NCBI RefSeq assembly: GCF_030580865.1
Contig: NZ_JAUQSY010000008.1
Span: 124,001-188,000, forward strand
Direction: 5' to 3'
Length of the DNA stretch: 64,000 nucleotides
Source: Hymenobacter aranciens
Lineage (GTDB): Bacteria; Bacteroidota; Bacteroidia; Cytophagales; Hymenobacteraceae
Position 1 is the first letter of the stretch. The number at the start of each line of letters is the position of its first letter. The notes below the pieces were generated by a model, which ran no database searches, had not been told where the DNA came from, and saw nothing but the letters and a program-made list of their open reading frames with translations. This document shows positions 8,587 through 16,312 of this stretch, piece by piece. A program made the position numbers and the translations under genes.

Positions 8587-10383
8587 TTACATCCGCTCGG
8601 GCACCTGGATACCTAGCAAACCCAGCGCAGTTTTAAGTTGCTCCCCTACTCGCGCCGAAAGTGCCAGACGCAGATTGCGCTTAGCCTCGTCAGGCTCGCT
8701 CAGGAAAGGCACCTGCACGAACATACGGTTATACGCTTTAGCTAGCTCGTAACAGTATTGGGCGATAATGGCTGGCGACATCGTCTGCGCTGCGCTACCT
8801 ACCACGCTTCCATAACGCGCCAACTCCTGTATCAAGTCTCGTTCGGAAGCATGCAGTTCGTCGATAGCCGTGACATCTAGCTTCGGAGAAATCCCCATTT
8901 CATTGGCTTTGCGGCCAATGGAAGCCGTGCGGGTGTAGGAATATTGAATAAACGGCCCCGTGTCACCTTCCAGGCTCACCGACTCGGCCGGGTTGAACAG
9001 CATGCGCTTCTTGGGGTCCACTTTCAGCAGGTAATACTTCAGCGCGCCCAAACCCAGCATGTGGTAGAGCTGCTCCAGCTCGCTGTCGCTCAGGCCTTCA
9101 GTTTTACCCTTTTCGAGGGTGGCGGCTTTAGCGGCTTCCACTACTTCGCGCACCAGCTCGTCGGCATCCACCACGGTGCCTTCGCGCGATTTCATTTTGC
9201 CCGAGGGCAAATCGACCATGCCATAGCTCAAGTGATGAATGGCTTCGGCGTAGGGCTTGCCCAGCTTTTGCAGCGTGGCTTGCAGCACCTGCATGTGGTA
9301 GTTCTGCTCGTCGCCGATGACGTAGATGCTGCTGTCGTAGCCGAACTGCTCGTATTTCAGCTCGGCCGTGCCCAGGTCCTGGGTGATGTAGACGCTGGTG
9401 CCGTCGGCGCGGAGCAGGAGCTTTTCATCCAGCCCTTCAGCCTGCAGGTCAACCCACACCGAACCGTTTTCCTTGGTGAAGAAAACGCCTTTTTCCAGGC
9501 CTTCCTCTACCCGCGCCTTGCCCAGCAGGTAGGTGTCCGACTCGTAGTAGAACTTGTCGAAATCGACGCCGATGGTTTTGTAGGTTTCGTCGAAACCCTC
9601 ATACACCCAGCCGTTCATGGTGCGCCAGAGGCCCACTACTTCCTCGTCGCCGGCTTCCCACTGCTGCAGCATTTCCTGGGCGGCGGTCATCAGCGGGGCC
9701 TGCTTTTTGGCCACGTCGGTGGCCACGCCTTCGGCTTCAAGCTGCTTGATTTCCTCGCGGTAGTGCTTGTCGAACAGCACGTAGTATTTGCCGATGAGAT
9801 GGTCGCCCTTGATGCCCGCGCTGGTCGGCGTTTCGCCATGGCCGAAGCGCTGGTAGGCCAGCATCGACTTGCAGATGTGGATGCCGCGGTCGTTCACTAG
9901 GTTGGCCTTGGTAACGTGCGCGCCGGTGGCTTTGATGATTTCGGCCACCGCGTAACCCAGGAAGTTATTGCGCAAGTGCCCCAGATGCAGGGGCTTATTG
10001 GTATTAGGCGACGAATACTCAACTATAACACGCTGCGGGCTGCCGGGCACGGCCACCGGTGCGCCGGCCGGCTGCGCCAGCACCGTTTGCAGCAAATTCA
10101 GCCATTCGGCGTCGGTTATTTCGAGGTTCAGAAAACCCTTCACCACGTTGTAGCCGCTGACGCGTGGCTCGCTTGCTTTCAGCCACTCGCCCAGGGCCTG
10201 GCCGATTTGCTCGGGGCCTTTGCCCAGCGTTTTGGTGAGTGGGAAAGTGACGAAGGTGAAGCTGCCGGCAAAGTCCTTGCGCGTGGGCTGCAACACAAGG
10301 CTGGCGGCGGGGATTTCAACGCCGAAAACGGCCTGGGCGGCGGTTTGCAGGGCGGTTTTGAGGGCTTGTTCTAACTGTTGCAC
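8587..10383 (-). CDS. argS: Arginyl-tRNA synthetase
   Basis: Charges tRNA-Arg with arginine in the cytoplasm. Class I synthetase motifs are visible: the HIGH equivalent in PLHLGHLRNN (about residue 137), the KMSKS equivalent in GKMKSREGTVV, and the C-terminal anticodon-binding DALR domain ending PERM. Length 598 aa is normal. The start is a GTG at 10383. A perfect -7 element, TACCTTTG, ends only five bases before it, so the mRNA probably has almost no leader. The same short spacing is seen at purB and hemG in this window. Confidence 0.96.
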   Translation of the reverse strand: MQQLEQALKTALQTAAQAVFGVEIPAASLVLQPTRKDFAGSFTFVTFPLTKTLGKGPEQIGQALGEWLKASEPRVSGYNVVKGFLNLEITDAEWLNLLQTVLAQPAGAPVAVPGSPQRVIVEYSSPNTNKPLHLGHLRNNFLGYAVAEIIKATGAHVTKANLVNDRGIHICKSMLAYQRFGHGETPTSAGIKGDHLIGKYYVLFDKHYREEIKQLEAEGVATDVAKKQAPLMTAAQEMLQQWEAGDEEVVGLWRTMNGWVYEGFDETYKTIGVDFDKFYYESDTYLLGKARVEEGLEKGVFFTKENGSVWVDLQAEGLDEKLLLRADGTSVYITQDLGTAELKYEQFGYDSSIYVIGDEQNYHMQVLQATLQKLGKPYAEAIHHLSYGMVDLPSGKMKSREGTVVDADELVREVVEAAKAATLEKGKTEGLSDSELEQLYHMLGLGALKYYLLKVDPKKRMLFNPAESVSLEGDTGPFIQYSYTRTASIGRKANEMGISPKLDVTAIDELHASERDLIQELARYGSVVGSAAQTMSPAIIAQYCYELAKAYNRMFVQVPFLSEPDEAKRNLRLALSARVGEQLKTALGLLGIQVPERM

Positions 10384-10388
10384 GGGTG

Positions 10389-10396
10389 CAAAGGTA
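10389..10396 (-). promoter_or_regulatory. Promoter -7 element of argS
   Basis: TACCTTTG on the minus strand matches the Bacteroidota TAnnTTTG -7 consensus exactly. It ends five bases before the GTG start of argS. No matching TTG -33 element is seen at normal spacing, because a dispersed hairpin begins immediately upstream. Confidence 0.65.
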
Positions 10397-10502
10397 CAAC
10401 CTCCCCCCCTGACCCCCTCTCCAAAAAAGAGGGGGCGCCGGTCATGCTTTACTTAGGAATCGTCCGGCTCCCCTCTCTTTTGGAGAGGGGTCGGGGGTGG
10501 GG
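10397..10502. repeat. Intergenic inverted repeat, family C-like
   Basis: Two imperfect inverted arms contain the self-complementary cores CCCCTCTCCAAAAAAGAGGG and CCCCTCTCTTTTGGAGAGGGG, and outer AACCTCCCCCC / GGGGGTGGGGTT. The element fits exactly between the argS promoter -7 box and the arginase stop codon. It resembles the arms of the DUF559-carrying element at 43.4-44.0 kb but has its own centre. Confidence 0.8.
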
Positions 10503-11495
10503 TTACAACCCCTGCGCCTCGCCCCTACCCACTACCTCATTCAGCCGCAGGCGCTTTTCAATTGCCGCCGTGGCCTTCACCAGAATACCAAAGGCATTGT
10601 CGGCCATCGTATTCTCGCGGTCCAGTGTGGGGTTGATTTCGCCCATTTCAAAGCACACCACGCGCTCATTGTCGAGCAAATCCTGACACAAATTCTCGCC
10701 TTCTGACAGATAAAGCCCATCCTCCACCGGCGTGCCGGTGCCGCGGCTGAAACTGGCGTCGAGGCTGTCCACGTCGAAGGAGATGTACACTAAGTCACAG
10801 AAGCGCAGGTGCTCGTAGATTTCGCGGGCAATGATGCGGCTGCCTTTGGCCTGCACCTCGGCCACGGGAATGTGCTTGATGCCCAGGCGCTCGATGATGG
10901 CGTCCTCTTCGGCTTCGGTGTCGCGCACGGCCACGTACACGAGGTGCTCGGGGCGCAGCTTGGGGCCGGGCTCGCCCAGGTTTTGCAGGCGGCGCCAGAA
11001 AAACTCGGTTTCGGCGTCGATTTGCTGGCGCTGGCAGGGCAGGTTGTCGTCGCCGAGGGCGGCGGCCAGGGGCATGCCGTGCACGTTGCCGCTGGGCGTG
11101 GTGAAGGGCGAGTGGATGTCGGCGTGCGCGTCAATCCAAATGACGCCCAGGGTTTTCTGCGGATATACGGCCTTGATGCCGGCAATGGTGGCGTTGGCCG
11201 AGCTGTGGTCGCCGGACAGCACCAGCGGGAATTCGCCCCGGCGCAACGTCATTTCCACGGCCCGGGCAATGCCCTTCTGCACCGTGTAGATAGAGTCGAT
11301 GTGCTTGGCGAAGGGGAAGTGGTTGGGCTCGAACAGCACGTGGTTGAGGTCGGGCACGGTGTCGAGGCCGTAGTGGCGGAAGTAGTCGCTGCCCTGGTTG
11401 AGGCAGGCCACGCGCAGGGCGTCGACGCCCATGCTGGCGCCGCGGGTGCCGGCTCCTAATTCGGAGCGCACTTCCAGGAGGGTAATGGGTTTCAT
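10503..11495 (-). CDS. Arginase family hydrolase
   Basis: Ureohydrolase fold of 330 aa, predicted to hydrolyse arginine to ornithine and urea with a dinuclear Mn centre. Metal ligands are seen in SGDHSS, WIDAHADIHSP and SFDVDSLD. The segment SGNVHGMP matches the arginase loop SGN-x-HG that holds the alpha-carboxylate of arginine; agmatinases differ here. That favours arginase over agmatinase despite the neighbouring arginine decarboxylase gene. The start at 11495 (MKPITLLEVRSELGAGTRG) fits the family. The longer frame reaches back over the promoter region and is rejected. It is divergent from speA with about 215 bp between the start codons. Confidence 0.88.
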   Translation of the reverse strand: MKPITLLEVRSELGAGTRGASMGVDALRVACLNQGSDYFRHYGLDTVPDLNHVLFEPNHFPFAKHIDSIYTVQKGIARAVEMTLRRGEFPLVLSGDHSSANATIAGIKAVYPQKTLGVIWIDAHADIHSPFTTPSGNVHGMPLAAALGDDNLPCQRQQIDAETEFFWRRLQNLGEPGPKLRPEHLVYVAVRDTEAEEDAIIERLGIKHIPVAEVQAKGSRIIAREIYEHLRFCDLVYISFDVDSLDASFSRGTGTPVEDGLYLSEGENLCQDLLDNERVVCFEMGEINPTLDRENTMADNAFGILVKATAAIEKRLRLNEVVGRGEAQGL

Positions 11496-11654
11496 TTTGG
11501 GTGGGATTTGGAAAATGAGCGTAGTGGGCGGGCCATCGTTCCACCGTAGCCGTAAGAGGCCACCGTCGAGCGCTGCCTTGCGGCGGGAAATGTCCGCCGT
11601 AGCCAAGTCGCCATTCATCATCACGAGGCGGGAAGCAGTTCTCCCCAGCGGCGG

Positions 11655-11662
11655 TACTTTTG
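11655..11662 (+). promoter_or_regulatory. Putative promoter -7 element of speA
   Basis: TACTTTTG fits TAnnTTTG and lies 48 bases before the speA ATG, inside the divergent speA/arginase intergenic region. A -33 TTG at normal spacing is not obvious. Confidence 0.45.
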
Positions 11663-11710
11663 ACCCACCCGGCGCAAAGGTCGGGCTTTCCCGCCGCTTT
11701 TGAAAATTTC

Positions 11711-13114
11711 ATGGATACCTATCACGACCTGATTTCCCAAACCTTCGACTTCCCCACGGCCGATTTCACCGTGCAGGAAAACGAGTTACAGTTCCACGGC
11801 ATCGACCTGATGGCACTCATCGAGAAGCATGGCACCCCGCTGCGCCTCACGTACTTGCCCAAAATCAGCTCCCAGATTCAGCGGGCTAAAAAGTGGTTTG
11901 CCGATGCCATTGCCAGCACCGGCTACACCGGCAGCTACTCCTACGCCTACTGTACCAAGTCGTCGCACTTCCGCTTCGTGCTCGAAGAGGCGCTGAAAAA
12001 CAACGTCCACCTCGAAACCTCGTCGTGGTTCGACATCAACATCATCCGCACGCTGTTCTCCGAGGGCAAGTTTGATAAGCAGAAGTATATCATCTGCAAC
12101 GGCTTCAAAACTGAGGAGTACAAGCGCGACATTTCCGACCTCATCAACGACGGGTTCGTGAACTGCATGCCGATTCTCGACTCGCCCAACGAAATCGACT
12201 ACTACCACGACCACGTGCGCGAAAAGTGCAACGTGGGCATGCGCCTGGCTTCCGACGAAGAGCCTCGCTTCCAGTTCTATACCTCGCGCCTGGGCATCCG
12301 CTACACCGACGCCATTCCGCTCTACGAGCAGCGCATCAAGGACGACCCGCGCTTCGAGCTCACGATGCTGCACTATTTTATCAATACCGGCATCAAGGAC
12401 ACCTCGTACTACTGGTCGGAGCTAAGTCGCTTCATCCACAAATACTGCGAGTTGCGCAAGGTGTGCCCCACGCTCACCACCATCGACATCGGCGGCGGCT
12501 TCCCCATCCAGACCAGCATCCAGCCCGAGTACGACTACCCTTACATGGTGTCGGAAATCCTGCGCACCATCCAGCGCATCTGCGCCGAGGAAGGCGTGCC
12601 CGAGCCCAACGTTTTCACCGAGTTCGGCATCTTCACGGTGGGCGAAAGCGGCGTCACGCTCTACTCCATTCTGGACGAGAAGCTGCAGAACGACAAGGAG
12701 CTGTGGTACATGATTGACGGCTCCTTCATCACCAACCTGCCCGACACCTGGGCCCTCAACCAGCGCTTTATCATGCTGGCCGTGAACGGCTGGGACAAGA
12801 AATACAAGAAAATCCAGCTCGGCGGCCTCACCTGCGACTCGCAGGATTACTACAACGCCGAGAAGCACATCTATCAGGTATTCCTGCCCGAGCGCCGCCC
12901 CGAGCGCGACCCTAAGCCACTGTACGTGGGCTTTTTCCATACCGGCGCCTACCAGGAAAGCCTCAGCGGCTACGGCGGCGTGAAGCACTGCCTCATCCCC
13001 GCGCCCAAGCACGTCATTCTCGACCGCGCCGAGGATGGCACGCTAAAAGACTGGGTGTTTGCCCCCAAGCAAACAGCCGAAAGCATGATGCGCATTCTGG
13101 GATATCAGCAATAA
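11711..13114 (+). CDS. speA: Arginine decarboxylase
   Basis: A PLP enzyme of the fold-III group, predicted to decarboxylate arginine to agmatine, the first step of the Bacteroidota polyamine route. The 467-aa protein starts MDTYHDLISQTFDFP. The expected PLP lysine is Lys 83 in YAYCTKSSHF, and a glycine-rich phosphate loop IDIGGGFP lies near residue 262. The late motif CDSQDYYN matches the conserved substrate-binding CDS-D. The ATG at 11711 is preferred over an in-frame start at 11660, which overlaps the predicted promoter. The divergent arginase competes for the same substrate, so shared control of the intergenic region is plausible. Confidence 0.93.
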   Translation: MDTYHDLISQTFDFPTADFTVQENELQFHGIDLMALIEKHGTPLRLTYLPKISSQIQRAKKWFADAIASTGYTGSYSYAYCTKSSHFRFVLEEALKNNVHLETSSWFDINIIRTLFSEGKFDKQKYIICNGFKTEEYKRDISDLINDGFVNCMPILDSPNEIDYYHDHVREKCNVGMRLASDEEPRFQFYTSRLGIRYTDAIPLYEQRIKDDPRFELTMLHYFINTGIKDTSYYWSELSRFIHKYCELRKVCPTLTTIDIGGGFPIQTSIQPEYDYPYMVSEILRTIQRICAEEGVPEPNVFTEFGIFTVGESGVTLYSILDEKLQNDKELWYMIDGSFITNLPDTWALNQRFIMLAVNGWDKKYKKIQLGGLTCDSQDYYNAEKHIYQVFLPERRPERDPKPLYVGFFHTGAYQESLSGYGGVKHCLIPAPKHVILDRAEDGTLKDWVFAPKQTAESMMRILGYQQ

Positions 13115-13127
13115 GCCGCCGCTTGCT

Positions 13128-13135
13128 TATCTTTG
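13128..13135 (+). promoter_or_regulatory. Putative promoter -7 element of small lipoprotein gene
   Basis: TATCTTTG matches TAnnTTTG and lies 36 bases before the ATG at 13172. Confidence 0.5.
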
Positions 13136-13171
13136 AAGCCTAACCGCGTCATCACTCCTCAATTTATACTC

Positions 13172-13327
13172 ATGAAAAAGATTGTTCTGCTCGCCGCCAG
13201 CGTAGCCGCTCTCGCCCTCGGTTCGTGCAACCGCCAGAAGTGCCCCGCCTACACCAGCACCAAGGCTGCCAACCGTGTTTCCTCGCCCATCACGGCCAGC
13301 AACGCTCAGGTAGCAGAGCGTCAGTAG
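13172..13327 (+). CDS. Small lipoprotein, 51 aa
   Basis: A very small secreted lipoprotein. MKKIVLLAASVAALALGSC is a complete lipoprotein signal with Cys 19, leaving a mature part of about 33 residues rich in Thr, Ser, Ala and basic residues. The ATG at 13172 is chosen over an upstream in-frame start because it begins the signal. A good -7 element lies 36 bases upstream. Function unknown. Small Bacteroidota proteins of this type (NRQKCPAY after the Cys) are common next to housekeeping genes and usually have no assigned role. Confidence 0.75.
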   Translation: MKKIVLLAASVAALALGSCNRQKCPAYTSTKAANRVSSPITASNAQVAERQ

Positions 13328-13333
13328 ATTCTC

Positions 13334-13422
13334 AAGTTAAAAGTTGAGAGTTAAAAGTTAAAACCCCTGATTTCCGCAAAAGAGGCCAGGGGTTTTAACT
13401 TTTAACTCTCAACTTTTAACTT
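13334..13422. repeat. Perfect 34-bp inverted repeat between convergent genes
   Basis: Arms 13334-13367 and 13389-13422 are exact inverted copies (AAGTTAAAAGTTGAGAG...), with a 21-nt loop. The right arm contains the stop codon of the HAD phosphatase gene (13416-13418). It probably acts as a two-way terminator. Confidence 0.9.
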
Positions 13423-13934
13423 CTGTTCAAGATAATATCCGCCGCGCTCTGCAAATCAGCCGCGCGGGTGCCAAACTCCGCCGTTTCCTCGTGCCCCACA
13501 AGGATGCCCCGCACCCCCACCCGCTCGCCGGCTTGCATGTCGCGCAGCCGGTCGCCCACTATCCAGCACTGCGCCACGTCCAGCCTGAAGCGGGCAATGG
13601 CCTTTTCCAGCATTCCGGAATCAGGTTTTCGGAAAATGGATTCACTGACGCTGGGGTGGTTAGCGGCGTAATAAATGGCATCGAGTAGGTGGCCGCTGGC
13701 TTCCTGTAACACGTTGTGGCAGGCCGCCACGTGAGTGTGGTCGTAGAGGTTTTTGGCAATACCGGCTTGGTTCGTCACCACAATCAGGTAGTAGCCTGCG
13801 GCCTTCAGGCGGGCCAGCGCCACGGGCACGCCGGGGCTCACCACGAAGTCATCGAGCCGACACACGTAGTCGCCGATTTCGTTGTTGAGCACGCCGTCGC
13901 GGTCCAGGAAAACAGCTTTGTTGAGTTGTTGCAT
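13416..13934 (-). CDS. HAD-IIIA phosphatase, GmhB-like
   Basis: A small phosphatase of 172 aa resembling D-glycero-D-manno-heptose 1,7-bisphosphate 7-phosphatase, which acts in LPS inner-core heptose synthesis. HAD motif I is VFLDRDGVLN at residues 8-17, motif II is in VVTNQAG, and motif IV is VGDRLRDMQAG. Other members of the subgroup dephosphorylate histidinol phosphate, so substrate is uncertain. The stop codon lies in the right arm of the intergenic inverted repeat. The gene is divergent from hemG. Confidence 0.85.
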   Translation of the reverse strand: MQQLNKAVFLDRDGVLNNEIGDYVCRLDDFVVSPGVPVALARLKAAGYYLIVVTNQAGIAKNLYDHTHVAACHNVLQEASGHLLDAIYYAANHPSVSESIFRKPDSGMLEKAIARFRLDVAQCWIVGDRLRDMQAGERVGVRGILVGHEETAEFGTRAADLQSAADIILNRS

Positions 13935-13974
13935 GTTTGCAAAGTAAGTAGGGCAAACCGAAGGACAGCGAAGC

Positions 13975-13982
13975 TACCTTTG
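13975..13982 (+). promoter_or_regulatory. Promoter -7 element of hemG
   Basis: TACCTTTG, an exact TAnnTTTG match, ends five bases before the hemG ATG. This predicts a leaderless or nearly leaderless transcript. Confidence 0.6.
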
Positions 13983-13987
13983 CGGTC

Positions 13988-15355
13988 ATGAAAATTGCCA
14001 TCATCGGCGGCGGTATCGCCGGCCTCACCCTAGCCTGGTACCTGCAAAAAAGTGGCGTGCCTTACACGCTATTCGAGGAAAGTACCGAGCACGCGGGCGG
14101 CAATTTTTGCAGCATCCACACGCCCGAAGGCTACCTGCTGGAGGCTGGCCCGAATACTCTGCAGCTTAGCCCCGAGCTGGAGGAATTGTTGGCCGACCTC
14201 GGCCTGACCGGTGAAATTCAGGATGCTGCCCCCGTAAGCCAGCACCGCTACGTGCTACGTCGCGGGCGCTACCGCGAGCTGCCCGGCTCGCCGCCCAAGC
14301 TGCTGCTGAGCGGCTTCTTTAGCCTGAAAGCCAAGTGGCAGGCCCTACGCGAGCTGTGGAAGCCCGCCGCCCCCACCGACCCGGCCGAAACCGTAGCCAG
14401 CTTCTTCCGCCGCCGCTTCGGCCCCGAAATAGTAGACTACGCCGTCAACCCCTTCATTTCCGGCATCTACGCCGGCGACCCCGAGCGGCTGCTGATTCAC
14501 AAAACCTTCCCGCAGTTGCCGGCGCTGGAGCAGACCCACGGCTCGGTGCTGCGCGGCTTCATCAAAACCAGCAAGGGCGGCGTGGGCCGGCGGCGCGTTA
14601 TCGGGCTGAAGGAGGGTAACCAAACCATTGCCAACACCCTGGCCGCGAAGCTTGACGGCTACCGCCCTGGCATCGGCATTGCCCGCATCCGGCGCACGGC
14701 AGTGGGCACCTACCAGCTCTGGGCCGAGGTGGGCGGCTGGGCTGCCGCCGATGACGCTCCGCTGGGCACCTTCACGCATCTGGCGCTGGCGCTGCCGGCC
14801 TACGCGGCGGCTCCGCTGCTGGCCGAGCTATTCCCGGAGGCCTCAGCAGCGCTGGCGGCCGTGCGCTACCCGCCCATGAGCGCCGTTTTTTCGGCCTACG
14901 ACCGTACAGCCGTCGCTCACCCGCTCAACGGCTTCGGCGCCCTCAATCCGAAAGCGGAAAGCACCTACGCCGCCGGCTCCATCTGGACCAGCAGCATCTA
15001 CCCCCACCGCGTACCCGCCGGGCAGGTGCTGTTTACTACTTTCGTGGGTGGTGAGCAATTCAGTCAGGCCGCGCAGGATTCGGAGGATGAGCAGAAAGCG
15101 GGCGTTCATGCCGAGCTAAGCCGGCTATATGGCATCACGGGCGAGCCGCGCTGGCAGCAGCGGTATTTCTGGCCGCGCAGCATCCCGCAGTTCGATGAAA
15201 AAATCGGCCCGGCGCACGCGGCGGCCGACGCATTGCAATCCGAAAATATTGTATCGGTGGCCAACTGGCGGGCCGGCGTGGGCGTGCCCGACTGCATCCG
15301 CCACGCCCGCCAAACGGCCGAAAAGCTGGCCGCGGCCCTATCTTTGGCCTCATGA
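13988..15355 (+). CDS. hemG: Oxygen-dependent protoporphyrinogen oxidase (HemY type)
   Basis: A FAD enzyme of 455 aa that oxidises protoporphyrinogen IX (or coproporphyrinogen III in some lineages) in heme synthesis. The N-terminus KIAIIGGGIAGLTLAWYL is the dinucleotide-binding fold. EAGPNTLQ is the conserved substrate or FAD segment, and the C-terminal NWRAGVGVPDCIRHA is the family FAD signature. Its stop overlaps the next start by four bases (ATGA), so the two genes are translationally coupled. The -7 element just before the ATG indicates that hemG is the first gene of the unit. Confidence 0.92.
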   Translation: MKIAIIGGGIAGLTLAWYLQKSGVPYTLFEESTEHAGGNFCSIHTPEGYLLEAGPNTLQLSPELEELLADLGLTGEIQDAAPVSQHRYVLRRGRYRELPGSPPKLLLSGFFSLKAKWQALRELWKPAAPTDPAETVASFFRRRFGPEIVDYAVNPFISGIYAGDPERLLIHKTFPQLPALEQTHGSVLRGFIKTSKGGVGRRRVIGLKEGNQTIANTLAAKLDGYRPGIGIARIRRTAVGTYQLWAEVGGWAAADDAPLGTFTHLALALPAYAAAPLLAELFPEASAALAAVRYPPMSAVFSAYDRTAVAHPLNGFGALNPKAESTYAAGSIWTSSIYPHRVPAGQVLFTTFVGGEQFSQAAQDSEDEQKAGVHAELSRLYGITGEPRWQQRYFWPRSIPQFDEKIGPAHAAADALQSENIVSVANWRAGVGVPDCIRHARQTAEKLAAALSLAS

Positions 15356-16092
15356 GCGAAGGCGTAGTTCTGATTCCAACCTATAACGAGCGGGAAAATG
15401 CGGAGCTGATAATCCGCAAGGTTTTCTCTCTGCCCCGCGCCTTCGACGTGCTCATCATCGACGATGGCTCACCCGACGGCACGGCGGCCGTGGTGCGTGG
15501 CCTCATGGTCGAGTTTCCGGGCCGCCTGTACCTGGAGGAACGCGCTGGCAAGCAGGGCCTGGGCACGGCTTACATCCACGGTTTTCGCTGGGCGCTAGCG
15601 CGCGGCTACGACTATGTGTTTGAGATGGATGCCGACTTTTCGCACAATCCCGACGACTTGCTGCGCCTGCACGACGCCTGCGCCCAGGACGGCTACGACC
15701 TGGCCATCGGCTCGCGCTACATCCAAGGAGTCAACGTGGTAAACTGGCCCATGGACCGGGTGCTGATGTCGTACTTCGCTTCCTGGTACGTGCGCCTCAT
15801 CACCGGCATGCCCATCATGGATGCCACGGCGGGCTTCAAGTGCTACACGGCCCGCGTGCTGAAAGCCATCGACCTGAGTAAGGTTCGCTTCGTGGGCTAC
15901 GCCTTCCAGATTGAGATGAAGTGGATGGCGTACAAAATGGGCTTCAAAATCAAAGAAGTGCCCGTCATTTTCACTGACCGGACGCGGGGCGCTTCCAAAA
16001 TGTCGAAAGGCATTATAAAAGAAGCCTTTTTCGGCGTGCTGCAGATGAAGCTGAACAGCTGGCTGCGGCCGATTAAGCCGGTAGCGACGTAA
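15352..16092 (+). CDS. Polyprenol-phosphate monoglycosyltransferase (family 2, DPM1-like)
   Basis: A soluble GT2 glycosyltransferase of 246 aa, close to dolichol- or polyprenol-phosphate mannosyltransferases. The donor site motifs are IPTYNERENAE, IIDDGSPDGTA and the metal-binding MDADFSHNP. There is no C-terminal membrane domain, as in the short DPM1-like class. It should move mannose or glucose from a nucleotide sugar onto undecaprenyl phosphate for cell-surface glycans. It overlaps hemG by four bases. The pairing with heme synthesis has no obvious metabolic meaning and probably reflects operon packing. Confidence 0.88.
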   Translation: MSEGVVLIPTYNERENAELIIRKVFSLPRAFDVLIIDDGSPDGTAAVVRGLMVEFPGRLYLEERAGKQGLGTAYIHGFRWALARGYDYVFEMDADFSHNPDDLLRLHDACAQDGYDLAIGSRYIQGVNVVNWPMDRVLMSYFASWYVRLITGMPIMDATAGFKCYTARVLKAIDLSKVRFVGYAFQIEMKWMAYKMGFKIKEVPVIFTDRTRGASKMSKGIIKEAFFGVLQMKLNSWLRPIKPVAT

Positions 16093-16312
16093 GCCGCTGG
16101 CCGCAGTTTTAAGCCAACGCAGTTGGCGTGACTGCCGACCGACCAGTGGGGTGAGTCTCCCGATTCACGGCCGCGCAGCGGCCATGCGGCACCGCGCCGT
16201 CTGCTCGTCAAAGCCCAACCGCGAGCTTGCCGCTACGCGGCAGGGAGTTTGGAAACTCCCGTCACTCGTCGGCCTGCCGTTACGCCCTGTGCGCTAAACG
16301 GCGGCCAGCAGC
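16093..16312. other. Intergenic region with short hairpins
   Basis: 220 bp between two convergent genes. It contains the perfect palindrome GGGAGTTTGGAAACTCCC (16243-16260) and a GCCGC...GCGGC stem just before it (about 16229-16241). No T-run follows. No coding potential was recognised. It may be a worn repeat acting as terminator. Confidence 0.5.

Noticed and set aside
10503..11495. Agmatinase
   Set aside because: The carboxylate-contact loop is the arginase type SGN-x-HG, so arginase is favoured despite the speA neighbour.
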